From assembly GCF_003732545.1 (NCBI RefSeq), contig NZ_AYKF01000066.1, positions 62,001-126,000 of the forward strand: 64,000 bases of DNA. Direction: 5' to 3'. This stretch comes from Salinisphaera orenii subsp. halophila YIM 95161. Its GTDB lineage: Bacteria > Pseudomonadota > Gammaproteobacteria > Nevskiales > Salinisphaeraceae. Of the stretch, positions 39,374 to 48,860 are shown one piece after another. How positions within the stretch are numbered: position 1 is the stretch's first letter; every line of letters starts with the position of its first letter. Both the position numbers and the translations under genes were made by a program. The notes below the pieces were generated by a model, which saw only the letters and a list, made by a program, of their open reading frames with translations, ran no database searches and was not told the origin of the DNA.

Positions 39374-41971
39374 TCAGTCGATCGCGTCGTCGTCCGCAGC
39401 CTCCGGATCATCCGCGGCGTCGTCGGCATCGTCGGCATCGTCGGTGGCGATGCGATCCACGCCGACCAGGCGCTGATCGTCGGCGACGCGGATGATGCGC
39501 ACGCCCTGGGTGTTGCGCCCCAGCACCGAGACTTCGGCGACCGCCGTGCGGATGAGCGTGCCCATGTTGGATATCAGCATGATCTCGTCGTCGCCCAGCA
39601 CCTGGGTCGCGCCGACGACGGCGCCGGTCTTGTCCGACTGCTTGAGGGCGAGCACGCCCTGCCCGCCGCGGCCGCGCAGCGGATAGTCGGTCGCCGGCGT
39701 GCGCTTGCCGTAGCCGTGTTCGGTCACGGTCAGGATCTCGCCCTCGCGCACGACGATCAGCGCGATCACCGCCGCGTTCTCGCCCTCGGGCAGACGGATG
39801 CCGCGTACGCCGGCGGCGTTGCGGCCCATCAGGCGCACGTCGGCCTCGGCGAATCGGATCACCTTGCCGCTGGAGGCGAACAGCATCACCTGATCGTTGC
39901 CGGCGGTGCGGTCGACGCCCACCAGGGCGTCGTCCTCGCGCAGGTCGATGGCGATGATGCCGTTGGAACGCGGGCGCGAGAACTGTTCCAGCGCGGTCTT
40001 CTTGACCGTGCCGTTGCGGGTGGCGAAGAACACGTTCTCGTTGGTGTTGAAGTCCTTGACCGGCAGCACCTGCGAGATGCGCTCGTCGGACTCCAGCGGG
40101 AGCAGGTTGACGATCGGCTTGCCTCGGGCCCCGCGGCCCGCGCTGGGCAGCTCGTAGACCTTGAGCCAGTACGCCTTGCCCGCGGACGAGAAGCACAGCA
40201 GCGTGTCGTGGGTGTGGGTCACCCACAGTTTGTCGATGAAGTCGGCGTCCTTGGTGGTCGTGGCCGACTTGCCGCGGCCGCCGCGGCGCTGGGCACGATA
40301 GGCGTCCAGCGGCTGCGACTTCACATAGCCCTCGTGGGTGAGCGTGACCACCACGTCCTCGGGCGTGATCAGATCGGCGGTGGTCAGATCCAGATGGTCG
40401 CCGATGATCTCGGTCGCACGCGCATCGCCGTACTCGCGCTTGATCGCCTCGAGCTCCTCGCGGATGACCTCGAACAGCCGATCCATGCTCGACAGGATCT
40501 CGATGTAGTCGGCGATCCGGTCGAGCAGCTGCTCGAACTCCTCGATGATCTTGTCCTGCTCGAGCCCGGTGAGCCGGTGCAGGCGCAGATCGAGAATCGC
40601 CTGGGCCTGGGTCTCGGTCAGGCGATAGACGCCGCCCTCCTGGAGGCCGTAGGCGCGCGACAGATCGGCCGGGCGCGAGGCCTCGGCGCCGGCCCGCTCG
40701 AGCATGTCCACCACCTGCCCCGGCGGCCACTCGCGGCCGATCAGCGCCTCGCGCGCCTCCGACGGCCCGCTGGAGGCCTTGATCAGTGCGATCACCTCGT
40801 CGATGTTGGCCAGCGCGATGGTCAGGCCCTCGAGCACGTGCGCCCGGGCGCGGGCCTTGGCGAGATCGTACTGGGTGCGCCGGGTGACGACCTCGCGCCG
40901 GTGGCGGATGAACGCCTCCAGCATCTGCTTGAGATCGAGGGTGCGCGGCTGGCCGTCGTCGAGCGCGACCATGTTGATGCCGAACACGGTCTGCATCTGC
41001 GAATGGCGATACAGATTGTTGAGCACCACCTCGGGGGTCTCCCCGCGGCGCAGCTCGATCACCATGCGCATGCCGTCCTTGTCGGACTCGTCGCGCAGCT
41101 CGGTGATGCCCTCGATGCGCTTGTCCTTGACCAGTTCGGCGATCTTTTCCAGCAGGCGGGCCTTGTTGACCTGGTAGGGCAGCTCGGTGACCACGATCGC
41201 CTGCTTGCCGCGCTCGTCCACATCCTCGAAGTGTGCCCGCGCCCGGATATAGATGCGCCCGCGCCCGGTCTCGTAGGCCTCGCGGATGCCGTCGGCGCCG
41301 TTGATCACGCCGGCCGTGGGGAAATCCGGGCCCGGCACGTAGGCCATGAGATCGGCGACGGTGACGGTCTCGTCGTCGATGACCGCCAGACAGGCGTCGA
41401 TGATCTCGCCGATGTTGTGCGGCGGGATGTTGGTCGCCATGCCCACCGCGATGCCGGTGCCGCCGTTGACCAGCAGGTTCGGCAGCTTCGTCGGCAGCAC
41501 GGCCGGCTCGGATTCCGACTCGTCGTAGTTCGGAATGAAGTCGACCGTGTCCTTGCCGATGTCGGCCAGCATCTCGTGGGCCAGCTTGGCCATGCGCACC
41601 TCGGTGTAGCGCATGGCCGCCGGCGCGTCGCCGTCGATGGAGCCGAAATTGCCCTGACCGTCGACCAGCACATAGCGCATGGAGAAGTCCTGCGCCATGC
41701 GGACGATGGTGTCGTAGACCGCCGAGTCGCCGTGCGGGTGGTACTTACCGATGACGTCGCCGACCACGCGCGCCGATTTCTTGTACGGCCGGTTCCAGTC
41801 GTTGGACAACTCGTGCATGGCGTAGAGCACGCGTCGGTGCACGGGCTTGAGCCCGTCCCGCACGTCGGGCAGCGCACGGCCGACGATCACGCTCATCGCA
41901 TAGTCGAGATACGACTGGCGCATCTCGTCCTCGAGGTTGATCGACAGAATCTCTTTTGCGACGTCGGCCAT
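39374..41971 (-). CDS. gyrA: DNA gyrase subunit A
   Basis: The 865-residue topoisomerase subunit has the catalytic Tyr122 in AAMRYTE and the GyrA box QRRGGRG in the C-terminal wrapping domain. Numbering matches E. coli at the N-terminus. The quinolone-resistance region reads [10 protein letters not shown] with Ser83 and Asp87, the usual drug-sensitive residues. The C-terminus is an acidic Asp/Ala tail. It is divergent from mtaD. Confidence 0.98.
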   Translation of the reverse strand: MADVAKEILSINLEDEMRQSYLDYAMSVIVGRALPDVRDGLKPVHRRVLYAMHELSNDWNRPYKKSARVVGDVIGKYHPHGDSAVYDTIVRMAQDFSMRYVLVDGQGNFGSIDGDAPAAMRYTEVRMAKLAHEMLADIGKDTVDFIPNYDESESEPAVLPTKLPNLLVNGGTGIAVGMATNIPPHNIGEIIDACLAVIDDETVTVADLMAYVPGPDFPTAGVINGADGIREAYETGRGRIYIRARAHFEDVDERGKQAIVVTELPYQVNKARLLEKIAELVKDKRIEGITELRDESDKDGMRMVIELRRGETPEVVLNNLYRHSQMQTVFGINMVALDDGQPRTLDLKQMLEAFIRHRREVVTRRTQYDLAKARARAHVLEGLTIALANIDEVIALIKASSGPSEAREALIGREWPPGQVVDMLERAGAEASRPADLSRAYGLQEGGVYRLTETQAQAILDLRLHRLTGLEQDKIIEEFEQLLDRIADYIEILSSMDRLFEVIREELEAIKREYGDARATEIIGDHLDLTTADLITPEDVVVTLTHEGYVKSQPLDAYRAQRRGGRGKSATTTKDADFIDKLWVTHTHDTLLCFSSAGKAYWLKVYELPSAGRGARGKPIVNLLPLESDERISQVLPVKDFNTNENVFFATRNGTVKKTALEQFSRPRSNGIIAIDLREDDALVGVDRTAGNDQVMLFASSGKVIRFAEADVRLMGRNAAGVRGIRLPEGENAAVIALIVVREGEILTVTEHGYGKRTPATDYPLRGRGGQGVLALKQSDKTGAVVGATQVLGDDEIMLISNMGTLIRTAVAEVSVLGRNTQGVRIIRVADDQRLVGVDRIATDDADDADDAADDPEAADDDAID

Positions 41972-42187
41972 AGGCGTTTTCTGGTGGTGCGCTTTCCGGC
42001 CCCGACCACGGTCTTCGACTGCAGCGGAGCGTCAGCACACGGGCTGGCATCCGACCGCCGCGGCACCGGCTGAAACCGGCGCGGGGGCCGTCGCGTAAAG
42101 CATGCGATGTTACCACAGCCGGTGTGCCAAAACGCCCCGACTACGCTAGAGTGGCCGCCGTCATCGCCCCGCGCAGTCAACCGTTTC

Positions 42188-43543
42188 ATGACCCCGATCG
42201 ACACACTCATCCTCGCCCGCCGGGTCGTGCCCGTGGCCGGGCCGACGCGGGTTCTCGAGGACCACGCCGTGGCCGTGCACCACGGCCACATCGAGGCCGT
42301 GGTGCCGGCGGCCGAGGCCCGCGAGCGCTTCGAGCCCGCCGAAGTCGTCGAGCTCGACGACCACGTGCTGCTGCCCGGCTTCATCAACGCCCACACCCAT
42401 GCGGCGATGAACCTGATGCGCGGCATCGCCAACGACATGCCGCTCATGCCGTGGCTGACCGAACACATCTGGCCCATCGAGAGCGCGTTCATGTCGCCGG
42501 GCTTCGTCGCCGAGGGCACCGACCTGGCGATGGCCGAGATGCTGCGCAGCGGCACGACCTGCTTCAACGACATGTACTTCTTCCCCGACGTCGTCGCCGA
42601 ACGCGTCGACGCCGCCGGCATGCGCGCCGCCGTGGGCATGATCGTGATCGATTTCCCCACCGTCTGGGCCGCCAACGCCGCGGAGTATCTCGACAAGGGG
42701 CTGGCCGTGCGCGACGCCTGGCGCGGTCACGAACGCATCACGCCGGTGTTCGCCCCGCACGCGCCCTACACCGTCTCCGACGAACCGCTGGAAAAGATCC
42801 GGACCTACGCCGACGAGATGGATCTGCGCGTGCACATGCACGTCCACGAGACCGCCTTCGAGGTGAACGACGCGCTCGAAAAGACCGGCGAGCGCCCGCT
42901 GGCGCGGCTCGACCGCCTGGGCCTGCTCACCCCGAATTTCCTCGCGGTGCACATGACCCAGCTGACCGACGACGAGATCGATCACTGCGCCCACACCGGG
43001 GTGCATGTGCTGCACTCGCCGGAATCCAACCTCAAGCTCGCCAGCGGGCTGTGCCCGGTGCAGCGGCTCATCGACGCCGGCGTCAACGTGGCGCTGGGCA
43101 CCGACGGCGCGGCCTCCAACAACGACCTCGACATGATCGGCGAGATGCGCACCGCCGCCTTCAGCGGCAAGCTCGCCGGCGCCCGGCCGGATGCGGCCGC
43201 GGTCTCCGCCGACACCGCACTGGAAATGGCTACACTCGGCGGCGCCCGCGCGCTGGGCCTCGACGAGATCACCGGCTCGATCGAACCCGGCAAGGCCGCG
43301 GACCTGTGCGCCGTCGACCTGTCCGCCATCGAGACCGCACCGATGTTCGATCCGGTCGCGGCCGTGGTCTACAACGCCTCGCGCGAGCGCGTGACCGACA
43401 CCTGGGTGGCCGGCCGCCGCCTGCTCGCCGACCGCCGGCTGACCACCCTCGACGAGGCGCAGCTGCTCGACACCGCCGCGCGCTGGCGCGACACCCTCGC
43501 CGGACATGCCCGGCAGCCCGCCGCACGGAGATCCGCCGAATGA
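42188..43543 (+). CDS. mtaD: 5-methylthioadenosine/S-adenosylhomocysteine deaminase
   Basis: The 451-residue amidohydrolase has the metal motif FINAHTHAAMNLMRG, the later ligand His in HMHVHETAFEV, and GTDGAASNNDLDM near the C-terminal side. MtaD-type enzymes deaminate MTA or SAH to inosyl forms as part of methionine salvage. Gene order gyrA, mtaD, ubiG, HAD phosphatase and yciK agrees with Pseudomonas. The ATG at 42188 is set by homology, and the ubiG start overlaps its stop. Confidence 0.9.
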   Translation: MTPIDTLILARRVVPVAGPTRVLEDHAVAVHHGHIEAVVPAAEARERFEPAEVVELDDHVLLPGFINAHTHAAMNLMRGIANDMPLMPWLTEHIWPIESAFMSPGFVAEGTDLAMAEMLRSGTTCFNDMYFFPDVVAERVDAAGMRAAVGMIVIDFPTVWAANAAEYLDKGLAVRDAWRGHERITPVFAPHAPYTVSDEPLEKIRTYADEMDLRVHMHVHETAFEVNDALEKTGERPLARLDRLGLLTPNFLAVHMTQLTDDEIDHCAHTGVHVLHSPESNLKLASGLCPVQRLIDAGVNVALGTDGAASNNDLDMIGEMRTAAFSGKLAGARPDAAAVSADTALEMATLGGARALGLDEITGSIEPGKAADLCAVDLSAIETAPMFDPVAAVVYNASRERVTDTWVAGRRLLADRRLTTLDEAQLLDTAARWRDTLAGHARQPAARRSAE

Positions 43544-44250
43544 GTCCGACCGACCAGAACGCCGAACTCGCCAAGTTCGCCCGCCTGGCCGAGCGCTGGT
43601 GGGATCCCGACGGCGAGATGCGCCCGCTGCACGACATCAACGGTCTGCGGACCGACTACATCGACCAACGCGCGCCGCTGTCCGGAAAACGCGTGCTCGA
43701 CGTCGGCTGCGGCGCCGGCCTGCTCGCCGAGGCCATGGCCGCGCGCGGCGCCGAGGTCACCGGGCTGGATCTGTCCCCCGAGCTGATCGAGGCCGCGCGC
43801 GCCCACGCGGCCGAGTCCGGCCTGTCGATCGACTACCGCTGCGTGGCCACGCGCGAGCTGGCCGCCGACATGGCCGGGGCCTTCGATATCGTGGTCGCCT
43901 ACGAGATGCTGGAGCACGTCGACACGCCGGCCTACGTGGTCGACGACTGCGCGCTGCTGACCCGACCCGGCGGCGGCCTGTTCTTCTCGACCATCAACCG
44001 CAGCCCCAAGGCCTGGGCGCTGGCCATCGGCGGCGCGGAATACGTCCTCGGCCTGCTGCCGCGCGGCACGCACGACTACGCCAAGCTCATCCGCCCGGGC
44101 GAGCTCGCGCGCTGGTGCCGCGACGCTGGCCTGACCGTGGCCGCCGTCGACGGCATGCACTACAACCCGCTGACGCGGCGTGGACGGCTGGCCGCACGTC
44201 CGGACGTGAACTACTTCCTGCACGCGACGCGCCCGGACAGCGACCGATGA
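43540..44250 (+). CDS. ubiG: Ubiquinone biosynthesis O-methyltransferase UbiG
   Basis: The 236-residue SAM-dependent enzyme carries out both O-methylations in ubiquinone synthesis. It shows the family N-terminus ELAKFARLAERWWDPDGEM, motif I VLDVGCGAGLLAEAMA and NPLTRRGRLAARPDVNYF at the C-terminus. The start overlaps the mtaD stop (ATGA) and the stop overlaps the next start in the same way. Confidence 0.96.
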   Translation: MSPTDQNAELAKFARLAERWWDPDGEMRPLHDINGLRTDYIDQRAPLSGKRVLDVGCGAGLLAEAMAARGAEVTGLDLSPELIEAARAHAAESGLSIDYRCVATRELAADMAGAFDIVVAYEMLEHVDTPAYVVDDCALLTRPGGGLFFSTINRSPKAWALAIGGAEYVLGLLPRGTHDYAKLIRPGELARWCRDAGLTVAAVDGMHYNPLTRRGRLAARPDVNYFLHATRPDSDR

Positions 44251-44933
44251 GCGCACGCCCCGATCGCGCGGTGCTGTTCGACCTGGACGGCACCCTGCTG
44301 CACACGGCGCCGGATCTGGCCGGCGCGGTCAACGACATGCGCGTCGAACGCGGCCTGGAGCCGCTGCCGCTGTCCGAGCTCGAGCCACTGTGCTCCTACG
44401 GCGGCCGTGGCATGCTCGGCCGCGGCCTGGACCTGACCCCGGACGACGCCGAGTACGCGGCCACGTTCGATGCCTTCATCGAGCGCTATCGCGCCCGCAT
44501 GACCCGGGATACGCACCCCTACGAGGGCATCCGCGAGCTGGTGCGCGCCATCGTCGGCGACGGCTGCGCCTGGGGCGTGGTCACCAACAAGATCGAAGCC
44601 CTGGCGACGCCGCTGATGGATCACATGGCCTTCGACCCCGCGCCCGGCTGCGTGGTCGGCGGCGACTCCGCCGGGGTCCCCAAACCGGACCCGGCGCCGC
44701 TCTATCTGGCCTGCGAGCGCATCGGCGTGGCGCCCGCGCGTTGCATCTACATCGGCGATTCGGATCGCGACATCGATGCCGGCCGGGCCGCGGGCATGGC
44801 CACCATCGGCGTCGCCTACGGCTATATCCCGCCCGGCGACGACATCCACGGCTGGCAGGCGGACCGCGTCGGCGCCCGCGTGGCCGACCTCGCCGGCCTC
44901 ATCCGCGAACTCAAGGACCACGGAAGCGCATGA
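44247..44933 (+). CDS. HAD phosphatase: MurNAc-6-phosphate phosphatase (MupP) or phosphoglycolate phosphatase
   Basis: The 228-residue HAD hydrolase has motif I LFDLDGTLLHTAPDL, a helical cap, and motifs with GVVTNK and YIGDSDRDIDAG. Sequence alone does not separate Gph from MupP. Position between ubiG and yciK is that of mupP in Pseudomonas, where it acts in cell-wall recycling with AmgK and MurU. The glcDEF genes elsewhere in the window make a glycolate-related Gph role also reasonable. Its ends overlap both neighbours by 4 bp. Confidence 0.9.
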   Translation: MSARPDRAVLFDLDGTLLHTAPDLAGAVNDMRVERGLEPLPLSELEPLCSYGGRGMLGRGLDLTPDDAEYAATFDAFIERYRARMTRDTHPYEGIRELVRAIVGDGCAWGVVTNKIEALATPLMDHMAFDPAPGCVVGGDSAGVPKPDPAPLYLACERIGVAPARCIYIGDSDRDIDAGRAAGMATIGVAYGYIPPGDDIHGWQADRVGARVADLAGLIRELKDHGSA

Positions 44934-45670
44934 CCGGAACGAGCACCGACACCACCACGCCCGGCCCGCTGGCCGGACGCGTGATCCTGATCACGGGGGC
45001 CGGCGGCGGCATCGGCGCGGCGGTCGCACGCGCCGCGGCTGCGGCCGGCGCCGAGTGCATTCTGCTCGGGCGTCGCGAACGCACCCTGACGCCGGTCTTC
45101 GACGCCATCCGGGCCGACGGCGGCCCCGAGCCGGCACTGTTCCCGATGGACGTGACCAAGGCCGGGGAGGACGACTATCAGCGCCTGGTGGACGGCATCG
45201 CCGCGGACTGCGGCCGTCTCGACGGCGTGGTGCATACTGCGGCCCGCTTCGACGGTCTGATGCCGCTGGCCACGCATCCGATCGACGGCTGGCAGCGGAT
45301 CATGCACGTCAATCTCACCGCGGCGTTCGCGCTGACCCAGGCCTGCCTGCCCCTGCTGCAGGCCGCCGAGGATGCCTCCGTCGTGTTCACGCTGGACGAG
45401 ACCGCAGCGGCACCGAAGGCGTTCTGGGGCGCCTACGCCGTGAGCAAGGCAGCTCTGGAATCGATGCTGCGGCTGTTCGCGGTCGAACACGAACAGAGCG
45501 ACGCGCTGCGTTTCAACGGCGTCGATCCGGGCGCGCGGGCCACCGGACTGCGCCGCAAGGCCTTTCCCGCCGACGATCCGGCCGCCGCCCCGGCCGAGGA
45601 CATCGCCGGGCAGTACATCCACCTGCTCTCGCGCGCCGCACGCGGCACCACCGGCACCGTTCAGCGCTGA
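44930..45670 (+). CDS. yciK: YciK-like short-chain dehydrogenase
   Basis: The 246-residue Rossmann protein has the cofactor loop VILITGAGGGIGAAVARAAA and the active-site Tyr-x-x-x-Lys in GAYAVSKAALESML. The segment 13 residues before the Tyr reads FTLDETAAAPKAFWGAY, where E. coli YciK has serines (FTSSS), so the usual catalytic Ser is Asp. Substrate unknown. It ends the mtaD-ubiG-HAD-yciK run and its 3' end overlaps the convergent glycosylase gene by 10 bp. Confidence 0.88.
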   Translation: MTGTSTDTTTPGPLAGRVILITGAGGGIGAAVARAAAAAGAECILLGRRERTLTPVFDAIRADGGPEPALFPMDVTKAGEDDYQRLVDGIAADCGRLDGVVHTAARFDGLMPLATHPIDGWQRIMHVNLTAAFALTQACLPLLQAAEDASVVFTLDETAAAPKAFWGAYAVSKAALESMLRLFAVEHEQSDALRFNGVDPGARATGLRRKAFPADDPAAAPAEDIAGQYIHLLSRAARGTTGTVQR

Positions 45671-46350
45671 AGCGTCGCCCGCCCGTGGTCGCAGCGATCG
45701 CGGAGCGCGCAGTCGGCGCAGTCGGGGCGACGCTTGTGGCAGCGCCCTCGGGCGTGCGCCACGATCAGCGCGTGCAGCTCGTCGTAGAACGCGGCCGTCG
45801 CCGGGCCGACGGCCTCGACCGCCTGCCGCAGCCTCTCGTAGCGGCGCGGTCCGGACCACCAGCCGTAGCGCTCGAACAGACGAAAGGCATAGGCATCGGC
45901 CACGAACTGCGGCCGGCCGAAGGCATAGAGCAGAATCGCGTCGGCGGTCTCGGCGCCCACGCCGCGCACCGAGAGCAGATCGCGCCGCAGCGCCGGCGTC
46001 TGCCAGGCGTCGAGCACCGCGAGGCCGCCGTGGGCGAGCAGCCATCGGCACAGCGCGCGCAGCCGTTCGGCCTTGACGTGATGCGGCCCGGCGCGTCGGA
46101 TCAGGGTGGGCAGATCCGCATGCGCCAGCAGCGCATCCGGCGTGAGCGGCCCCGCCGCACGCAGATTCGCGATCGCAATCTCGACGTTGGTCCAGGCCGT
46201 GTGCTGGGTCAGCACGGCGCCGACGAGCACCTCGAATCGCGGCTGCTCGGCGTCCTGAGTCGGCCACCAATGCTGGGGTCCGTAGGCGCGCAGCAGGGTG
46301 TCGTGAAAATACTGCAGCCCGCGCGCGGTGGGCGCGCCCCGACCGTCCAC
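45661..46350 (-). CDS. HhH-GPD DNA glycosylase of the endonuclease III-related (MagIII-like) type
   Basis: The 229-residue protein has the helix-hairpin-helix LLSVRGVGAETADAILLYAFG, the catalytic Asp region FVADAYAFRLF and a C-terminal four-cysteine iron-sulfur loop (CHKRRPDCADCALRDRC). Where endonuclease III has the lyase Lys in GVGRKTAN, this protein has Glu (GVGAETAD), as in monofunctional 3-methyladenine glycosylases such as MagIII. It starts at GTG, one base after the rluB stop region, and is convergent with yciK. Confidence 0.88.
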   Translation of the reverse strand: MDGRGAPTARGLQYFHDTLLRAYGPQHWWPTQDAEQPRFEVLVGAVLTQHTAWTNVEIAIANLRAAGPLTPDALLAHADLPTLIRRAGPHHVKAERLRALCRWLLAHGGLAVLDAWQTPALRRDLLSVRGVGAETADAILLYAFGRPQFVADAYAFRLFERYGWWSGPRRYERLRQAVEAVGPATAAFYDELHALIVAHARGRCHKRRPDCADCALRDRCDHGRATLQR

Positions 46351-46351
46351 G

Positions 46352-47095
46352 TCAGCGTTTGAGATCGACCGTCGCGGCCAGTTCGCGGATCTGCTTGCGA
46401 TCGAGCTCCCGATAGCCGCCGGCCTTGACGCCGCCGGGCAGCGCCACCGGACCGAAGCCGGTGCGCATCAGCCGGGATACGGTCACCCCCTGCGAGGCCC
46501 AGAGTCGGCGGACCACGCGATTGCGGCCCTGACGGACGGTCACCTCGAACCAGCGGTTGGCACGCTGGGCATCGTCGCTCACGCGGATCGAATCGAAGCG
46601 GGCCACGCCGTCGTCGAGCATCACGCCGTCCATCAGCCGCTCCAGCATGGCGTCGTCGACCGCGCCACGCACCCGCACCGCGTAGGTCCGCACGATCTCG
46701 TAGCTGGGATGCTCCAGACGGCGCTTGAGCTCGCCGTCGGTGGTCATCAGCAGCAGACCGGAGGTGTTGACGTCCAGACGGCCGACCGCCAGCCAGCGGC
46801 CGGCCTTCATGCGCGGCAGGCCCTTGAACACCGTGGGCCGGCCGTCCGGATCGCGGCGGCTCACGACCTGGTCGACGTGTTTCTTGTAGGCCAGCACGCG
46901 ACACGGCGCCTTGAGGCGTTCGCCGAGATTCAGCCGCTTGCCGTCCATGCGGATCTCATCGCGCGGGTCGGCCTTGTCGCCGAGCGTGGCCACGCGGTTG
47001 TTCACGCGGATCCGCCCGGCCTCGATGACCTGCTCGAGCTGTCGCCGCGAACCGTAACCGGCGCGGGCGAGCAGTTTCTGGAGACGTTCGGACAT
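46352..47095 (-). CDS. rluB: 23S rRNA pseudouridine synthase RluB
   Basis: The 247-residue protein has an N-terminal S4 domain (RLQKLLARAGYGSRRQLEQVIE) and the RsuA-type catalytic motif GRLDVNTSGLLLMTTDGE with the active Asp. RluB makes pseudouridine 2605 in 23S rRNA. The tail is shorter than in E. coli RluB (291). rluB often adjoins scpB; here fpr lies between them. Confidence 0.93.
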   Translation of the reverse strand: MSERLQKLLARAGYGSRRQLEQVIEAGRIRVNNRVATLGDKADPRDEIRMDGKRLNLGERLKAPCRVLAYKKHVDQVVSRRDPDGRPTVFKGLPRMKAGRWLAVGRLDVNTSGLLLMTTDGELKRRLEHPSYEIVRTYAVRVRGAVDDAMLERLMDGVMLDDGVARFDSIRVSDDAQRANRWFEVTVRQGRNRVVRRLWASQGVTVSRLMRTGFGPVALPGGVKAGGYRELDRKQIRELAATVDLKR

Positions 47096-47125
47096 GATCG
47101 CTTCCGGGCGGTGGGCGGGGCGGTG

Positions 47126-47908
47126 CTACTTGGCCACGAAGGCGCGCTCGATGACGTAGTCGCCGGGCGCGCCGATATGCGGCGAGACCTCGAAGCCGCG
47201 TGCGTCCAGCAACGCCGCGGTGTCGTCGAGCATGGCCGGGCTGCCGCAGATCATGGCCCGGTCGTGTTCCGGGTCCATCGGCGGCAGATCGAGATCCGAA
47301 AACAGCCGACCACTGTCGATGGCGTCGGTCAGGCGGCCCTCGTTGCGGAACGGCTCCCGGCTCACGATCGGGTAATAGAACAGCCGATCGGCGATCAATT
47401 CGCCGAGCAGATCGTCGTTGGGCAGATTCTCGGTGAGCAGCGCGTCGTAGGCCAGATCGTCGACGTAGCGCACGCCGTGGACCACGATCACGCGCTCGAA
47501 GCGCTCGTAGGTCTCCGGATCGCGCGCGACCGACAAAAACGGCGCCAGACCGGTGCCGGTGGACAGCAGATACAGATTGCGGCCCGGATGCACGTCGCTG
47601 ATCAGCAGCGTGCCCGTCGGCTTGGTGCTGACCAGCACCTCGTCGCCCTCCTTCAGATGCTGCAGCCGCGACGTGAGCGGGCCGTCCGGCACCTTGATGG
47701 AGAAGAATTCGAGATATTCCTCGTAGTTCGCCGAGACGATGCTGTACGCCCGCATCAGCGGCTTGCCACCGTTATCGCCGGGCAGGCCGATCATCACGAA
47801 CTGGCCGTTGTCGAAACGCAGGGCGCGGTCGCGCGTGGTGGTGAACGAAAAGAGCGAATCGTTCCAGTGATGCACGCTGAGCACGCGCTCGGTATTCAAA
47901 GCTGCCAT
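47126..47908 (-). CDS. fpr: Ferredoxin-NADP+ reductase
   Basis: The 260-residue FAD enzyme shows the flavin-binding RAYSIVSANYEEYLEFFSIK with GPLTSRLQ and the NADP-side LYLLSTGTGLAPFLSVARDP. The C-terminal FVAK ending resembles the subclass with an extended tail in Pseudomonas and Azotobacter FPR. It moves electrons between NADPH and ferredoxin or flavodoxin, including under oxidative stress. It sits between scpB and rluB on the same strand, 125 bp after scpB. Confidence 0.94.
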   Translation of the reverse strand: MAALNTERVLSVHHWNDSLFSFTTTRDRALRFDNGQFVMIGLPGDNGGKPLMRAYSIVSANYEEYLEFFSIKVPDGPLTSRLQHLKEGDEVLVSTKPTGTLLISDVHPGRNLYLLSTGTGLAPFLSVARDPETYERFERVIVVHGVRYVDDLAYDALLTENLPNDDLLGELIADRLFYYPIVSREPFRNEGRLTDAIDSGRLFSDLDLPPMDPEHDRAMICGSPAMLDDTAALLDARGFEVSPHIGAPGDYVIERAFVAK

Positions 47909-48033
47909 GGTCTCCGTCGAAATTCGGCGCGGGCCGGCGCCTGCGAGGGCCCGCCCGCGGATGAATCAGGATGACGCAAGGCTACATGGGTTCGCGGGCA
48001 ATGCAATCCAAGGCCCGCCGCCCGGCGCCAGCC

Positions 48034-48849
48034 TCAGCGCGATGGCGACCCGGTCCCGGACGACGCCGCGTCGCCGTCGGCGCCCCGGTCGGGGTCAGCC
48101 GCAGCGGGCGTGCCCGGCGCGTCGGGCGACGGCTCCATCTCGGCGTCGCCGACATTCCGGCTCGGGGGGTTGTGATCCGCGTCGGCGACCGGTGTCTCCG
48201 CCTCCGTCGACGGCGCCGCCTCGCCGCCCTGCAGCCGCGCCACGGCCGCATCCAGCGCATCGAGATCCTGCAGCTCCGGCAGGCTCGGCAGCTCCGACAG
48301 CCGCCGGACGCCGAAGTCGTCGAGAAACGCCGGCGTGGTGCCGAACAGCGCCGGGCGGCCCGGCACCTCGCGATGGCCGACGACCTTGATCCAGTCGAAC
48401 TCCTGAAGCGTCTTGATGATGTTGGACGACACCGACACGCCGCGCACGGCCTCGATGTCCGAGCGTGCGATCGGCTGGCGGTAACAAATCAGCGCCAGCG
48501 TCTCCAGCATCGCCCGCGAAAGCCGGGGTGGACGCTCCTCCCAGAGTCGGGAGACCAGTCCGGCGTAGTCGGGCCCGACCTGGAACCGCCAGCCGCCGGC
48601 CACCTCCACGAGATTCACCGCCGCGTCGGCATAGCGGGCGGCGAGCGCGTCCAGGGCCAGGCGCACGTCCTTGCGCTCGACCGCCTGGGTCGTCTCCAGA
48701 AGCTGCACCAGGCGATCCGCCGACAGCGGCCCGTCCGCGGCCATGAGCAGCGCCTCGACGCAGCGCAGCAGCGCCTCGGCCACCAGCGGCTCGTCGGCTT
48801 CACCTCCGGCGGCCACCCGGTCGTCCGGCTCGTGTTCCTGTTCGCTCAC
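48034..48849 (-). CDS. scpB: Segregation and condensation protein B
   Basis: The 271-residue protein has the winged-helix ScpB core LVAEALLRCVEALLMAADGPLS at the start, ALICYRQPIARSDIEAVRGV in the middle and LFGTTPAFLDDFGV after it. It then has a long acidic, probably disordered tail. With ScpA it forms the kleisin complex on SMC, whose gene lies at 58.8-62.3 kb. It starts 11 bp after scpA. Confidence 0.95.
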   Translation of the reverse strand: MSEQEHEPDDRVAAGGEADEPLVAEALLRCVEALLMAADGPLSADRLVQLLETTQAVERKDVRLALDALAARYADAAVNLVEVAGGWRFQVGPDYAGLVSRLWEERPPRLSRAMLETLALICYRQPIARSDIEAVRGVSVSSNIIKTLQEFDWIKVVGHREVPGRPALFGTTPAFLDDFGVRRLSELPSLPELQDLDALDAAVARLQGGEAAPSTEAETPVADADHNPPSRNVGDAEMEPSPDAPGTPAAADPDRGADGDAASSGTGSPSR

Positions 48850-48860
48850 CCCGGCCTCCG

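Noticed and set aside
39716-42073. 785-codon plus-strand frame opposite gyrA
   Set aside because: Rich in His, Asp, Gly and Val with no motif; it is the complement of gyrA codons.
42124-44250. 708-codon frame spanning mtaD and ubiG
   Set aside because: Its first two thirds are an Arg-rich wrong-frame reading of mtaD; only the end is ubiG, which has its own ATG at 43540.
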